From Clostridium sp. (GTDB lineage Bacteria; Bacillota; Clostridia; Lachnospirales; Lachnospiraceae), in NCBI GenBank assembly GCA_018377235.1, contig JAGZZT010000009.1:25171-89170 (forward strand): a stretch of 64,000 nucleotides of DNA, read 5' to 3'. The notes under the pieces were generated by a model. The model ran no database searches, was not told the origin of the DNA, and saw only the letters and a program-made list of their open reading frames with translations. Made by a program: the position numbers and the translations under genes. Of this stretch, positions 34,036-42,899 are shown piece after piece. Numbering within the stretch: position 1 is the stretch's first letter; each line of letters begins with the position of its first letter.

Positions 34036-37000
34036 ATGAGAAGAAATGACATTCACAAAGTAATGATTATTGGATCCGGTCCAATCATCATCGGACAGGC
34101 ATGTGAGTTTGACTACTCTGGAACTCAGGCATGTAAGGCTCTTAAAAAGCTTGGTTATGAGATTGTGCTGGTAAATTCCAACCCGGCTACGATTATGACT
34201 GACCCGGAGACAGCAGACGTTACCTATATTGAACCGCTGAATGTAGATCGTCTTGAGCAGATCATTGCGAAGGAGCGTCCGGACGCCCTTCTTCCGAACC
34301 TGGGAGGACAGTCAGGATTAAACCTGTGTTCCGAGCTGGCTGCTGCTGGCGTTCTTGACAAATATAACGTACAGGTAATCGGCGTGCAGGTAGACGCTAT
34401 TGAGCGTGGAGAGGACAGAGAAGAGTTCAAGGAGACCATGGAGAGCCTTGGAATCGAGATGGCCAGAAGCGAGGTGGCCTACTCTGTAGACCAGGCCCTG
34501 GAAATTGCCGATAAGTTAGGATATCCGGTTGTGCTTCGTCCGGCCTACACCATGGGCGGCGAAGGCGGCGGACTTGTATATAACGTAGAAGAGTTAAAGA
34601 CAGTCTGCGCCAGAGGTCTTCAGGCAAGCATGGTGGGACAGGTTCTCGTGGAGGAGTCCATTCTTGGATGGGAGGAGCTGGAATTAGAGGTTGTCCGCGA
34701 CTCCAAGAACAACATGATTACTGTCTGCTTTATTGAGAATATCGACCCAGTCGGTGTTCACACAGGAGATTCTTTCTGCTCCGCACCGATGCTGACTATC
34801 TCTGAGGAGGTTCAGAAGCGCCTTCAGGAGAAGTCCTACAAGATCGTAGAGGCTATCCAGGTAATCGGCGGAACAAACGTACAGTGGGCACACGATCCGA
34901 AGACAGACCGTGATATTGTCATCGAGATTAACCCCCGTACCTCCCGTTCTTCAGCCCTTGCCTCCAAGGCAACAGGCTTCCCTATCGCCCTTGTGTCCGC
35001 TATGCTGGCAACAGGCATGACGCTGGACGAGATTCCATGCGGAAAGTACGGTACCCTCGATAAGTACGTTCCGTCCGGCGATTACATTGTTATCAAGTTC
35101 GCGCGCTGGGCATTTGAGAAATTCAAAGGCTCCCAGGATAAATTAGGTACACAGATGAAGGCTGTAGGCGAGGTCATGAGTATCGGAAAGACCTACAAGG
35201 AGGCCCTGCAGAAGGCAATTCGAAGCCTGGAGAGAGGCCGTTACGGCTTAGGCCATGCCGGCTTTGAAGGAAAGAGCAAGAAAGAGCTGCTCTCCATGCT
35301 TCATACTGTTTCCAGTGAGCGTCAGTTCATCATGTATGAGGCTTTAAGAAAGGGCGCTACTGTGGAGGAACTTCACGATCTGACTCAGATTAAGAGCTAC
35401 TTCATTGCCCAGATGAAGGAATTAGTGGAGGAAGAGGAGACTATTCTTAAGTACAAGGGACAGATTCCGCCGGTTGAGGTGCTGCGTCAGGCTAAGCTGG
35501 ACGGTTTTGCTGACAAGTATTTAAGCGAGCTTCTGGAGATTTCAGAGGAGGCAGTCCGTGATGCCAGAACAGAGGCAGGCATCGAGGAAGGCTGGGAAGG
35601 CGTACATGTAAGCGGAACAGAAGATTCTGCATATTACTACTCCAGCTACCATATCAAGGATGAGAGTCCATGTACAGACAATAAGAAGATCATGATTCTC
35701 GGCGGCGGCCCGAACCGTATCGGTCAGGGTATTGAGTTCGATTACTGCTGCGTACACGCTGCATTAGCCCTGAAGGAGCTGGGATTTGAGACGATCATTG
35801 TAAACTGCAACCCAGAGACAGTATCTACAGATTACGATACCTCCGACAAGCTGTATTTCGAGCCGCTGACACTGGAGGATGTACTGAGCATCTACCACAA
35901 GGAGAAGCCTCTTGGCGTTATCGCCCAGTTCGGCGGACAGACTCCGTTAAATCTGGCAGCTGACCTTAAAAAGTACGGCGTAAACATCCTTGGAACCACA
36001 CCGGAGACTATCGATATGGCTGAGGACAGAGACTTATTCCGTGAGATGATGGATAAGTTAAACATTCCGATGCCTGAGTCAGGCATGGCTGTCAATGTGG
36101 ACGAGGCTCTTGCCATTGCCAACAAGATCGGATACCCGGTTATGGTTCGTCCTTCCTACGTGTTAGGCGGACGCGGCATGGAGGTAGTTCATGATGACAA
36201 CGCTATGGCCTTCTATATGAAACAGGCAGTAGGCGTGACTCCGGATCGCCCGATTCTGATTGACCGTTTCCTCCACCATGCGACAGAGTGTGAGGCAGAC
36301 GCTATCAGCGACGGCGAGAACGTATTCGTTCCGGCTGTTATGGAGCACATTGAGCTGGCAGGAATCCACTCCGGAGACTCTGCATGTATCCTTCCGTCCA
36401 GAAACCTGACTCTCGACCAGGTGGAGACAATCAAGGACTATACAAGCAGAATCGCAAAGGAGATGCATGTAGTCGGTCTGATGAACATGCAGTACGCCAT
36501 TGAGGACGGTGAGGTTTATGTGCTGGAGGCAAACCCGAGAGCATCCAGAACTGTGCCGCTGGTATCCAAGGTATGCAACATCAAGATGGTTAAGCTGGCT
36601 ACAGACATTATGACTTCCTACCTGACAGGACGTCCTTCACCGGTTCCGGAGTTAAAGGAGAAGAAGATTCCTCACTACGGCGTGAAGATGCCTGTATTCC
36701 CATTTAAGATGTTCCCGGAGGTTGACCCGGTATTAGGACCGGAGATGCGTTCCACAGGAGAGGTTCTGGGCATGTCCGCCAATGTAGGCGAGGCTATCTA
36801 CAAGGCTCAGGAGGCGACTCAGACAAGACTTCCGGCTAAGGGAACCGTTCTGTTAAGCGTCAACGACAAGGACAAGGCAGAGCTCATCGAGGTAGCTAAC
36901 GGCTTCCACGAGTGCGGCTTTGAGCTGATGGGAACAGGAAGAACCTGCGACATTATGGTAGCTGCAGGACTTCCGGCCAAGAAGGTAGCTAAGATTGACG

Positions 37001-37251
37001 AGGGACGTCCGAACATTCTGGATAAGATTACAAACAGAGAGGTAGATATCATTATCAATACTCCTCTTGACAGAAAGGGTATGGGCGACGACAGCTACAT
37101 CAGAAAGGCAGCTGTTAAGGGCAAGATTCCTTACTTCACAAACATGGCAGCAGCCAAGGCTACAGTTCAGGCTCTTAAAACCATTAAGAAAAATGGCCAT
37201 CTGGGCGTGAAATCCTTACAGGAGTTCCACAGCGAGATTAGAGAGCAGTAA
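34036..37251 (+). CDS. carB: Carbamoyl-phosphate synthase large subunit
   Basis: A 1071-residue protein with two homologous halves. The first begins MIIGSGPIIIGQACEFDYSGTQACKAL, the second MILGGGPNRIGQGIEFDYCCVHAALAL. Each has an ATP-grasp domain (GYPVVLRPAYTMGGEGGG; GYPVMVRPSYVLGGRGME), and a C-terminal MGS-like allosteric domain follows. It makes carbamoyl phosphate for arginine and pyrimidines from glutamine-derived ammonia, bicarbonate and two ATP. The small glutaminase subunit carA is not adjacent. It is monocistronic between its own promoter and a strong terminator. Confidence 0.97.
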   Translation: MRRNDIHKVMIIGSGPIIIGQACEFDYSGTQACKALKKLGYEIVLVNSNPATIMTDPETADVTYIEPLNVDRLEQIIAKERPDALLPNLGGQSGLNLCSELAAAGVLDKYNVQVIGVQVDAIERGEDREEFKETMESLGIEMARSEVAYSVDQALEIADKLGYPVVLRPAYTMGGEGGGLVYNVEELKTVCARGLQASMVGQVLVEESILGWEELELEVVRDSKNNMITVCFIENIDPVGVHTGDSFCSAPMLTISEEVQKRLQEKSYKIVEAIQVIGGTNVQWAHDPKTDRDIVIEINPRTSRSSALASKATGFPIALVSAMLATGMTLDEIPCGKYGTLDKYVPSGDYIVIKFARWAFEKFKGSQDKLGTQMKAVGEVMSIGKTYKEALQKAIRSLERGRYGLGHAGFEGKSKKELLSMLHTVSSERQFIMYEALRKGATVEELHDLTQIKSYFIAQMKELVEEEETILKYKGQIPPVEVLRQAKLDGFADKYLSELLEISEEAVRDARTEAGIEEGWEGVHVSGTEDSAYYYSSYHIKDESPCTDNKKIMILGGGPNRIGQGIEFDYCCVHAALALKELGFETIIVNCNPETVSTDYDTSDKLYFEPLTLEDVLSIYHKEKPLGVIAQFGGQTPLNLAADLKKYGVNILGTTPETIDMAEDRDLFREMMDKLNIPMPESGMAVNVDEALAIANKIGYPVMVRPSYVLGGRGMEVVHDDNAMAFYMKQAVGVTPDRPILIDRFLHHATECEADAISDGENVFVPAVMEHIELAGIHSGDSACILPSRNLTLDQVETIKDYTSRIAKEMHVVGLMNMQYAIEDGEVYVLEANPRASRTVPLVSKVCNIKMVKLATDIMTSYLTGRPSPVPELKEKKIPHYGVKMPVFPFKMFPEVDPVLGPEMRSTGEVLGMSANVGEAIYKAQEATQTRLPAKGTVLLSVNDKDKAELIEVANGFHECGFELMGTGRTCDIMVAAGLPAKKVAKIDEGRPNILDKITNREVDIIINTPLDRKGMGDDSYIRKAAVKGKIPYFTNMAAAKATVQALKTIKKNGHLGVKSLQEFHSEIREQ

Positions 37252-37268
37252 GCTTAAATAAAAATAAG

Positions 37269-37316
37269 AAAACAGGTTCCGGCAGGGAAGAGATTCTCTG
37301 CCGGAACCTGTTTTTT
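37269..37316 (+). terminator. Terminator after carB
   Basis: A 17-bp perfect stem, AAAACAGGTTCCGGCAG with CTGCCGGAACCTGTTTT, followed by T residues. Confidence 0.95.
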
Positions 37317-37348
37317 GTGATATTTCCGAAAAACTTTATTTTCTGATT

Positions 37349-37376
37349 TGAAACTTTTTATAGCAGAAAATAGTCT
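37349..37376 (+). promoter_or_regulatory. Candidate ECF-sigma autoregulatory promoter
   Basis: TGAAAC (37349-37354) lies 17 bases before AGTC (37372-37375), similar to ECF -35/-10 elements of the SigV/SigW/SigX type, ahead of the sigma factor gene. No good sigma-A promoter is visible here. Confidence 0.5.
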
Positions 37377-37471
37377 AATAGATAGAATGAAAAAAGTACA
37401 CTGCAGTGACAAGAGAAAGGAGTGCAGAAAAATTGCAGCGGCAGCTGGAAGCTGCGGACAGAGAGGTACCT

Positions 37472-37963
37472 ATGAAAGAGACATTATATGAAATGCTGAT
37501 CAGCTATATACTTGAAAATCAAAACCGCTTTTACCGGGTGGCATACAGCTACGTTAAAAATGAAGAGGACGCTCTTGATGCAGTTCAGAATGCAGTCTGC
37601 AAGGCATTGGAGTCATACAGGAATCTTAAAAATACGGAAGCCGTCCGGACATGGTTTTATAGAATTTTGATCAATGAAAGCATAAATATTACAAGACAAA
37701 GAAAGAAATTTCTTCTGTCTGAGGATTATCCTGGTTTAGAAACAGCATATGAGGAGCAGGGGTATGAACCGCAAGAGGATATTGCAAAGGAATTAGAGGA
37801 GCTGGAGGAAGATACGCAGCAAATTATAAAACTTAGATTTTTTGAAGAATTATCGTTAAAGGAAATTTCGGAGATTACAGGACTTAATTTGAGCACAGTC
37901 AAAACAAAGCTTTACAGAGGGTTGAAACTATTAAAGGAATCTGTCCAGGAGGTGGATGAATGA
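37472..37963 (+). CDS. ECF RNA polymerase sigma factor, SigV-like
   Basis: A 163-residue protein from the ATG at 37472, after AGAGAGGTACCT. Region 2 (about 15-75) has RFYRVAYSYVKNEEDALDAVQNAVCKALESY...VRTWFYRILINESIN; region 4 (about 105-155) has LEEDTQQIIKLRFFEELSLKEISEITGLNLSTVKTKLYRGLKLLK. Its stop overlaps the start of an RsiV-like anti-sigma gene by four bases. In B. subtilis and C. difficile the orthologous-type pair responds to lysozyme. The name SigV is inferred from the partner. Confidence 0.9.
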   Translation: MKETLYEMLISYILENQNRFYRVAYSYVKNEEDALDAVQNAVCKALESYRNLKNTEAVRTWFYRILINESINITRQRKKFLLSEDYPGLETAYEEQGYEPQEDIAKELEELEEDTQQIIKLRFFEELSLKEISEITGLNLSTVKTKLYRGLKLLKESVQEVDE

Positions 37964-38832
37964 GCCGGTTAGAAGATATGAAGAAAGATTATGAGAATGT
38001 AAAGATTCCTGACGAGCTGAATATCAGAATCGAAAAGGAGATAGCGAAGTCCAGAGCCAGAGAAAAGATGATTCAGCTGAGCCACAGAAAGAGGTGGTTC
38101 AGGAACACGGCGGCAGCGGCAGCAGCAGTATGCATCGTTTTTACAACAGCTCTTAACACCAGCACCGCCTTTGCGGAGGAAGCAGCACAGCTTCCTGTAA
38201 TCGGAACACTGGCAAGAGTGCTGACATTTAGAAATTACGAGACAGAGAAAGATGGAATCGGAATTGCAGTAGAAGTTCCGACCATTGATATGATTCAGAC
38301 AGAGACAGGAATTCAGGTGGATGAAGTCAACCAGCAGATTTATGATCTCTGCAGGCAGTATGCGGACGAGGCGGTAAAGCGGGCTGAAGAATACAGAAAA
38401 GCATTTCTTGATACAGGCGGAACGGAGGAAGAGTGGGAAGCTCACAAGATACAGATTAACGTAGGCTATGAGATTAAATCTCAGACTGGCCAGTATCTAT
38501 CCTTTATTGTCCGCGGAACAGAGAATTGGACCACTGCTTACAGCGAGTCCAGATATTATAATATTGATGTAAACACTGGAAAGAGAGTAACTCTTGCTGA
38601 CTTCCTTGGAAAAGATTATATTGCCATTGCTAATGAAAGCATCAAAGAGCAGATCAGACAGAGACAGGAAGCTGGAGAGACCTTCTGGACAGAGGAGGAA
38701 GGCGGCTTTGCAGGGATTACAGAGGATGCAAAATTCTATGTGAACGAAGCTGGAAATCCTGTCATTGTATTTGACAAGTATGAGATCGCACCCGGTTCAG
38801 CCGGTGAGATAGAGTTTGAGATTCTGTTATAG
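37960..38832 (+). CDS. RsiV-like anti-sigma factor (DUF3298 domain)
   Basis: A 290-residue protein with a cytoplasmic N-terminus of about 45 residues (the sigma-binding part), one membrane segment (about 48-68), and an extracellular domain from about 110. That domain has YEIKSQTGQYLSFIVRGTENWTTAYSESRYYNIDVNTGKRVTLADFLG...FYVNEAGNPVIVFDKYEIAPGSAGEIEFEI, which matches the DUF4163/DUF3298 extracellular region of RsiV. In known systems this domain binds lysozyme and is then cleaved, freeing SigV. Translational coupling to the sigma gene supports the pairing. Confidence 0.87.
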   Translation: MSRLEDMKKDYENVKIPDELNIRIEKEIAKSRAREKMIQLSHRKRWFRNTAAAAAAVCIVFTTALNTSTAFAEEAAQLPVIGTLARVLTFRNYETEKDGIGIAVEVPTIDMIQTETGIQVDEVNQQIYDLCRQYADEAVKRAEEYRKAFLDTGGTEEEWEAHKIQINVGYEIKSQTGQYLSFIVRGTENWTTAYSESRYYNIDVNTGKRVTLADFLGKDYIAIANESIKEQIRQRQEAGETFWTEEEGGFAGITEDAKFYVNEAGNPVIVFDKYEIAPGSAGEIEFEILL

Positions 38833-38866
38833 CAGACAGAAAAATCAAAAAATGGAGGAAAATATT

Positions 38867-39481
38867 ATGAGAAAAACAAACCTTACTTTAGCGGCATTAT
38901 TGGTATCAGCAGCAGCGGCATCTTTTGCTATGACAGGCTGCAGCGGAAATGAAAAAGCAGAGGAGACTGCCATGGCCCAGGAGACTCTTGAGACGGCTGA
39001 GATGATGGAGCTGGAACCGGTAGAGTCTGATGCTGAAGACACAGAAAAGGAATCGGTTTCTGAAAATGCAAAGGAGGAATCTGAGGAGAAAAAGACAGAG
39101 GAAAAAGACGATGCTGAAATTCAAAAAACTGCCGGAGGATATGAGGACAATTTCGCTGTGGACAGCAAGGCCGCGGCAGAATTTGCAGGAAAAGTTAAGG
39201 AAGCAGTAGCAGCCAGGGATCTGGAGGCTCTGGCTGATTTGACAGCGTTTCCTGTATATGTAGATATTGAAAATGCAAAAGATGTAAAGACAAGGGAAGA
39301 CTTTATCGCACTGGGAGCAGACGCGGTCTTTACGGAGGAACTGATGAATTCTGTTGCCAACGCAGATGTTGAGAATATGCAGCCCAGCATGGCAGGATTT
39401 TCTATCTCTGACGGAGGAACAGCCAATATCAATTTCGGCGTGAGGGACGGGGCTCTGGCAGTGAGCGGAATTAACTACTAG
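38867..39481 (+). CDS. Lipoprotein of unknown function in the sigV-rsiV unit
   Basis: A 204-residue protein from the ATG at 38867, after GGAGGAAAATATT. The signal peptide ends in AMTGC (lipobox; Cys near residue 25). A long acidic Glu/Lys/Thr-rich spacer (about 28-85) follows, then a folded region with AAEFAGKVKEAVAARDLEALADLTAFPVYVDI...FSISDGGTANINFGVRDGALAVSGINY, which resembles small NTF2-like domains. It probably sits on the outer face of the membrane. It is 34 bases after rsiV and likely part of the envelope-stress regulon. Confidence 0.75.
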   Translation: MRKTNLTLAALLVSAAAASFAMTGCSGNEKAEETAMAQETLETAEMMELEPVESDAEDTEKESVSENAKEESEEKKTEEKDDAEIQKTAGGYEDNFAVDSKAAAEFAGKVKEAVAARDLEALADLTAFPVYVDIENAKDVKTREDFIALGADAVFTEELMNSVANADVENMQPSMAGFSISDGGTANINFGVRDGALAVSGINY

Positions 39482-39635
39482 GAACAGACTACGGGACAGG
39501 AGCCGGAATTTGACGGCACGTCATCAGAAGCCCACACTCTGTTCTCTGGACGGCGATTTGCCCATAGGCATGAATCCGGCTGCAGGCGAGCTGAAATAGG
39601 AAAAGAAAAAAGATTAAAGGGTTAAAATAGTAAAG

Positions 39636-39672
39636 AGGGGAAGCGGCAGTCGATGTCAGCTTTCCCTTTTTT
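39636..39672 (+). terminator. Terminator of the sigV-rsiV-lipoprotein unit
   Basis: A 9-bp stem with one G-T pair followed by six T residues. Confidence 0.85.
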
Positions 39673-39790
39673 GCAGCTTTTCTCTGTTCTGAACTGGAGA
39701 ATGAGAAAGAGCTAGAGCTTTTTTGAATAAATATGTGGAATATATAGAAAAATACAATAGCTGCAGGGGTTTTACAGGCAGGGTCTGTAA

Positions 39791-39820
39791 TTGACATGGC
39801 TGATGCCGCTGTCTTATAAT
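39791..39820 (+). promoter_or_regulatory. Sigma-A promoter of yedF
   Basis: Perfect TTGACA (39791-39796) and perfect TATAAT (39815-39820) with an 18-base spacer. Confidence 0.85.
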
Positions 39821-39916
39821 AAGAAAAGCTGGTATAAAATATGCTGTATGACCGTTTCAGGGAGCGGAACAGGCCGGAGAAGTCCAGAAATTTTACGAAA
39901 ACAGGAGGCGGATATA

Positions 39917-40549
39917 ATGAGACAGCTTGACATGAGGGGAAAGGCATGCCCAATGCCGGTCATTGAGACAAAGAAGCTTTTAGAGGAGCTTCATCGGGCA
40001 GAGGCAGTGACAGTATTGGTAGACAACGAGATTGCAGTCCAGAATTTGACAAAACTGGCAGGACACGAAGGAATGGATGTGACAAGTGACAAACATTCTG
40101 ACAAGGAGTTTGCCGTCTTATTTACACCAACAGAAGGAGGAGCTGTACAGGCTCAGACTGCAGAGAACAGCGAGGCGCCAGAGGAGGAACTGGCTGTGGA
40201 AAACCACATTGCCAGGGGAAGGGTAGTTGTCATTGCTTCTGACAAGATGGGAGAACCGGAGGAAGAGCTTGGAAAAATTCTGGTTAAGGGATTTATTTAT
40301 GCAGTGAGCCGTCAGGATGTGCTTCCGGAAACCATACTGTTCTACAATGGAGGAGCCAAACTGACTGCCGAGGGAAGCGATTCGGTGGAAGACTTAAAAT
40401 ACATGGCAGAGCAGGGGGTTGAAATTTTGACCTGCGGAACCTGTTTAAAGCATCTGGGGCTGGAAGATAAGCTTCAGGTGGGAGCTGTTTCCAATATGTA
40501 CGAGATTGCAGAGAAAATGACAGGGGCAAGACAGCTGATAAGACCATAG
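39917..40549 (+). CDS. yedF: Selenium-metabolism protein YedF (TusA-like plus DsrE-like domain)
   Basis: A 210-residue protein from the ATG at 39917, after ACAGGAGGCGGATATA. Residues 1-72 are a TusA/SirA domain with the CPxP motif MRGKACPMPVIETKK (Cys11). Residues about 98-205 are a DsrE-like domain, ending with an ILTCGTCLKHLGLEDKLQVGAVSNMYEI segment rich in thiols. This fusion is a known marker of the selenium trait, thought to carry sulfur or selenium as a persulfide/perselenide. It sits upstream of the glycine reductase genes, under its own promoter. Confidence 0.92.
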   Translation: MRQLDMRGKACPMPVIETKKLLEELHRAEAVTVLVDNEIAVQNLTKLAGHEGMDVTSDKHSDKEFAVLFTPTEGGAVQAQTAENSEAPEEELAVENHIARGRVVVIASDKMGEPEEELGKILVKGFIYAVSRQDVLPETILFYNGGAKLTAEGSDSVEDLKYMAEQGVEILTCGTCLKHLGLEDKLQVGAVSNMYEIAEKMTGARQLIRP

Positions 40550-40869
40550 GGACTGAATGAAGAACGGCTTTTGCACGGCGGGATAAAAACCTGCCTGGCG
40601 GAAGCCGCTTTTTTATGACATAGGAAATTGTGTCCTATGTCATAAAAAACGCTCCGTTCAGGAAGCAGACTCGCGCGAAGAAGAAACATGATGCAGCCGA
40701 GAGTTTGGTATGAATTTTTTGCAAATGTCACGAAGGAAAGAAGTTTTCTGTCATATTTTGTTGTATAGAAAGTAAAAAACATACAAAAAAGCACTTTATT
40801 ATTCGTGCGTTTTGACGTATAATAAAAAAGCGGGACAGCCGCCCAATGAAAGACAACAGGAGAAAAGAC
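40550..40869 (+). other. Gap between yedF and grdX: double hairpin and grdX promoter
   Basis: 320 bases. It contains a terminator at 40564-40615, an overlapping perfect 17-bp inverted repeat at 40609-40649, and a TATAAT at 40818-40823 with a weak -35 (TTTATT, 40795-40800) for grdX. I see no coding frame. Confidence 0.65.
40564..40649 (+). terminator. Terminator of yedF followed by a perfect 17-bp inverted repeat
   Basis: The first stem (CGGCTTTTGC with GCGGAAGCCG, G-T pairs) runs into TTTTTT. That T tract begins a second hairpin: TTTTTTATGACATAGGA (40609-40625), a seven-base loop, and its exact complement (40633-40649). The second hairpin would terminate on both strands. Confidence 0.8.
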
Positions 40870-41253
40870 ATGTATCTGTTAGTTACAAACAACAGCCTGT
40901 GTTTTGAGAAGTATCAGAACCGGGTAAAGGTAGATTATCTGGAGAATGGATCCTACCTGGACGTGCTGGTGAAAGTCAGGGATTACGTACAGAAGGGATA
41001 TAGAATTGAGACACACCCTATGGCAGGAAGTATTAAGCCCAATCAGACCCCGTTTCGAACGGTTCTGGTTTCCGATGAAAAGATGGATGGAAACGAGATG
41101 ATTGAAAACGAGCTGATGATTGAGGATGCAGTGCTTATGACAAGGAAGTTTCTCAGCGATCATCCAGTCAGAGACTGGGAGAAATCCATTGTCAGAGATT
41201 TTGGACAGGTGGATTTGGAACTGATCAGCGGAGCCATTGACAGGATTGTTTAA
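40870..41253 (+). CDS. grdX: GrdX family protein
   Basis: A 127-residue protein from the ATG at 40870, after CAGGAGAAAAGAC. It begins MYLLVTNNSLCFEKYQNRVKVDYLENGSYLDVLVKVRDYVQKGYRIETHPMAGSIKPNQTPFRTVLV, matching GrdX, a small soluble protein encoded at the head of glycine, sarcosine or betaine reductase clusters. Its biochemical role is unknown. It has its own sigma-A-type -10 element and lies upstream of the sigma-54 promoter of grdE, so it may be expressed separately from the reductase. Confidence 0.88.
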   Translation: MYLLVTNNSLCFEKYQNRVKVDYLENGSYLDVLVKVRDYVQKGYRIETHPMAGSIKPNQTPFRTVLVSDEKMDGNEMIENELMIEDAVLMTRKFLSDHPVRDWEKSIVRDFGQVDLELISGAIDRIV

Positions 41254-41525
41254 AAAAGCTGATATTCCGAAAATTGCCAGAGAAATCTCGGAAATTGTCA
41301 TCTGAGTGACGATAAATGTCAAAAAGGTGACATCGAAGATGGCAAAATTGCCAAATTTGCCAGTAAAAACGCCTGAAACACCGTTTTGAAATGGCAGGAA
41401 TCTCCTCGGGGAAGCGGCGCATAAAAAAATTGTGTGGAGGAGATTTGAAAAAAAGCTAGTAAAATCAAAGGGTTTTACCAGGGAAAAAGATATTTTTTTA
41501 CCGCTTTTTATTAAAATTGAAAATA
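41254..41525 (+). promoter_or_regulatory. Candidate enhancer (UAS) region of the glycine reductase operon
   Basis: Two dyads with the same geometry: TGTCA-N6-TGACG at 41296-41311 and TGTCA-N6-TGACA at 41317-41332, 21 bp apart, which is two helical turns. Next to them, GGCAAAATTGCC (41341-41352) and TTTGCCAG (41356-41363), plus ATTGCCAG at 41273-41280. All lie about 160-255 bp upstream of the sigma-54 promoter, the usual distance for enhancer-binding proteins. Confidence 0.6.
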
Positions 41526-41541
41526 TGGCATGTTACTTGCT
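41526..41541 (+). promoter_or_regulatory. Sigma-54 promoter of the glycine reductase operon
   Basis: TGGCAT-GTTAC-TTGCT matches TGGCAY-N5-TTGCW with GG and GC 12 bases apart. Transcription would start near 41553, about 57 bases before the grdE start. Confidence 0.88.
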
Positions 41542-41609
41542 ATATTTATAAAGCGAAGAGTAAATCTTCTGCCGCAAATACAAAAATAAGAAAAGGAGGT
41601 CAGGCATTC

Positions 41610-42890
41610 ATGAAACTTGAATTAGGTATTATTCCTGTAAAAGACATCCAGTTTGGTCCGGAGTCCAAAGTGGAGAATGGAGTTATCTATGTGAATGCAG
41701 ATGAGTTAAGGGCTCTTCTTCTTGAGGATGAGAACCTGAAATCTGTAGAGTTTGACATCGCTAGACCAGGCGAGAGCGTTCGCATTATGCCTGTAAAGGA
41801 TGTTATTGAGCCACGAGTAAAGGTAAGCGGAGAGGGAGCTATGTTCCCGGGTATGATTTCCAAGGTTGCTACTGTTGGAAGCGGAAGAACAAACGTACTT
41901 CGCGGATCCGCAGTTGTTACAACAGGAAAGATCGTTGGTTTCCAGGAGGGAATCATCGATATGTGCGGAACTGGTGCAGAGTACACACCATTCTCCAAGT
42001 TAAACAACCTGGTTGTTATCTGCGAGCCAGTTGACGATATCCAGAAGCATGCTCATGAGAAGGCAGTTCGTATGGCAGGCTTAAAGGCAGCTGACTACAT
42101 TGGAAAGCTGGCTAAGGAGATCGAGGCTGAGGAGATCGAGACATACGAGACAGAGACAGTGAAAGAGGGACTTGCAAAGTACCCGAACCTTCCTAGAGTC
42201 GCTTATGTGTTAATGCTTCAGAGCCAGGGACTGATGCACGATACTTATGTATACGGTGTTGATATGAAGCAGTCTCTTCCGACAATCATTAACCCGACCG
42301 AGACAATGGACGGAGCTATCTTAAGCGGTAACTGTGTATCCGCATGTGATAAGAATACATCCTACCATCACTTAAACAACCCGGTTATCAAATCCTTATT
42401 TGATCAGCACGGAAAGACATTAAACTTCGTAGGCGTTATCATTACAAATGAGAACGTTTACCTGGCAGACAAGATGCGTTCCTCTGACTGGACTTCCAAG
42501 CTCTGCAAGTGGTTAGATGTTGACGGCGCTATCGTTTCCCAGGAGGGATTCGGAAACCCGGATACAGACCTTATCATGAACTGCAAGAAGATCGAGGGCC
42601 AGGGCGTTAAGACTGTTATCATCACAGACGAGTACGCAGGACGCGACGGCGCTTCCCAGTCCTTAGCAGATGCAGACGCAGCAGCAGACGCAGTTGTTAC
42701 AGGCGGAAACGCAAACATGGTAATCACTCTGGAGCCGAAGGACAGAGTTATCGGATATCCGGAAGTTGCAGATATTATTGCCGGAGGTTTCGACGGAAGC
42801 TTACAGGCAGACGGATCCATCGTAGCAGAGCTTCAGGTTATCACAGGAGCTACAAACGAGATGGGCTTCAATAAGTTAAGCGCCAGATAG
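41610..42890 (+). CDS. grdE: Glycine reductase complex B proprotein GrdE (alpha and beta subunits)
   Basis: A 426-residue proprotein from the ATG at 41610, after AAAAGGAGGTCAGGCATTC. The sequence SGNCVSACDKNTSYHH contains Cys242. In the characterised Clostridium sticklandii enzyme the proprotein is cleaved at this position and the cysteine becomes a pyruvoyl group, giving two subunits. Protein B binds glycine through a Schiff base to this carbonyl and passes the carboxymethyl group to the selenium of GrdA. It is the first gene after the sigma-54 promoter, nine bases before grdB. Its codons favour TTA, CTT, GTT and GCT more than the flanking genes do, as expected for high expression. Confidence 0.96.
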   Translation: MKLELGIIPVKDIQFGPESKVENGVIYVNADELRALLLEDENLKSVEFDIARPGESVRIMPVKDVIEPRVKVSGEGAMFPGMISKVATVGSGRTNVLRGSAVVTTGKIVGFQEGIIDMCGTGAEYTPFSKLNNLVVICEPVDDIQKHAHEKAVRMAGLKAADYIGKLAKEIEAEEIETYETETVKEGLAKYPNLPRVAYVLMLQSQGLMHDTYVYGVDMKQSLPTIINPTETMDGAILSGNCVSACDKNTSYHHLNNPVIKSLFDQHGKTLNFVGVIITNENVYLADKMRSSDWTSKLCKWLDVDGAIVSQEGFGNPDTDLIMNCKKIEGQGVKTVIITDEYAGRDGASQSLADADAAADAVVTGGNANMVITLEPKDRVIGYPEVADIIAGGFDGSLQADGSIVAELQVITGATNEMGFNKLSAR

Positions 42891-42899
42891 GAGGAAATC

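Larger units (their letters stand above)
39482..39916 (+). other. Gap between the sigV unit and yedF: terminator and promoter, no gene
   Basis: 435 bases. A terminator sits at 39636-39672 (AGGGGAAGC with GCTTTCCCT, then TTTTTT). A sigma-A promoter sits at 39791-39820 (TTGACA, 18 bases, TATAAT) for yedF. I found no supportable coding frame. Confidence 0.7.

Noticed and set aside
39489..39953. 154-codon minus-strand frame in the gap before yedF
   Set aside because: It crosses a terminator and the yedF promoter and start, with low-complexity Phe/Ser content and no ribosome site.
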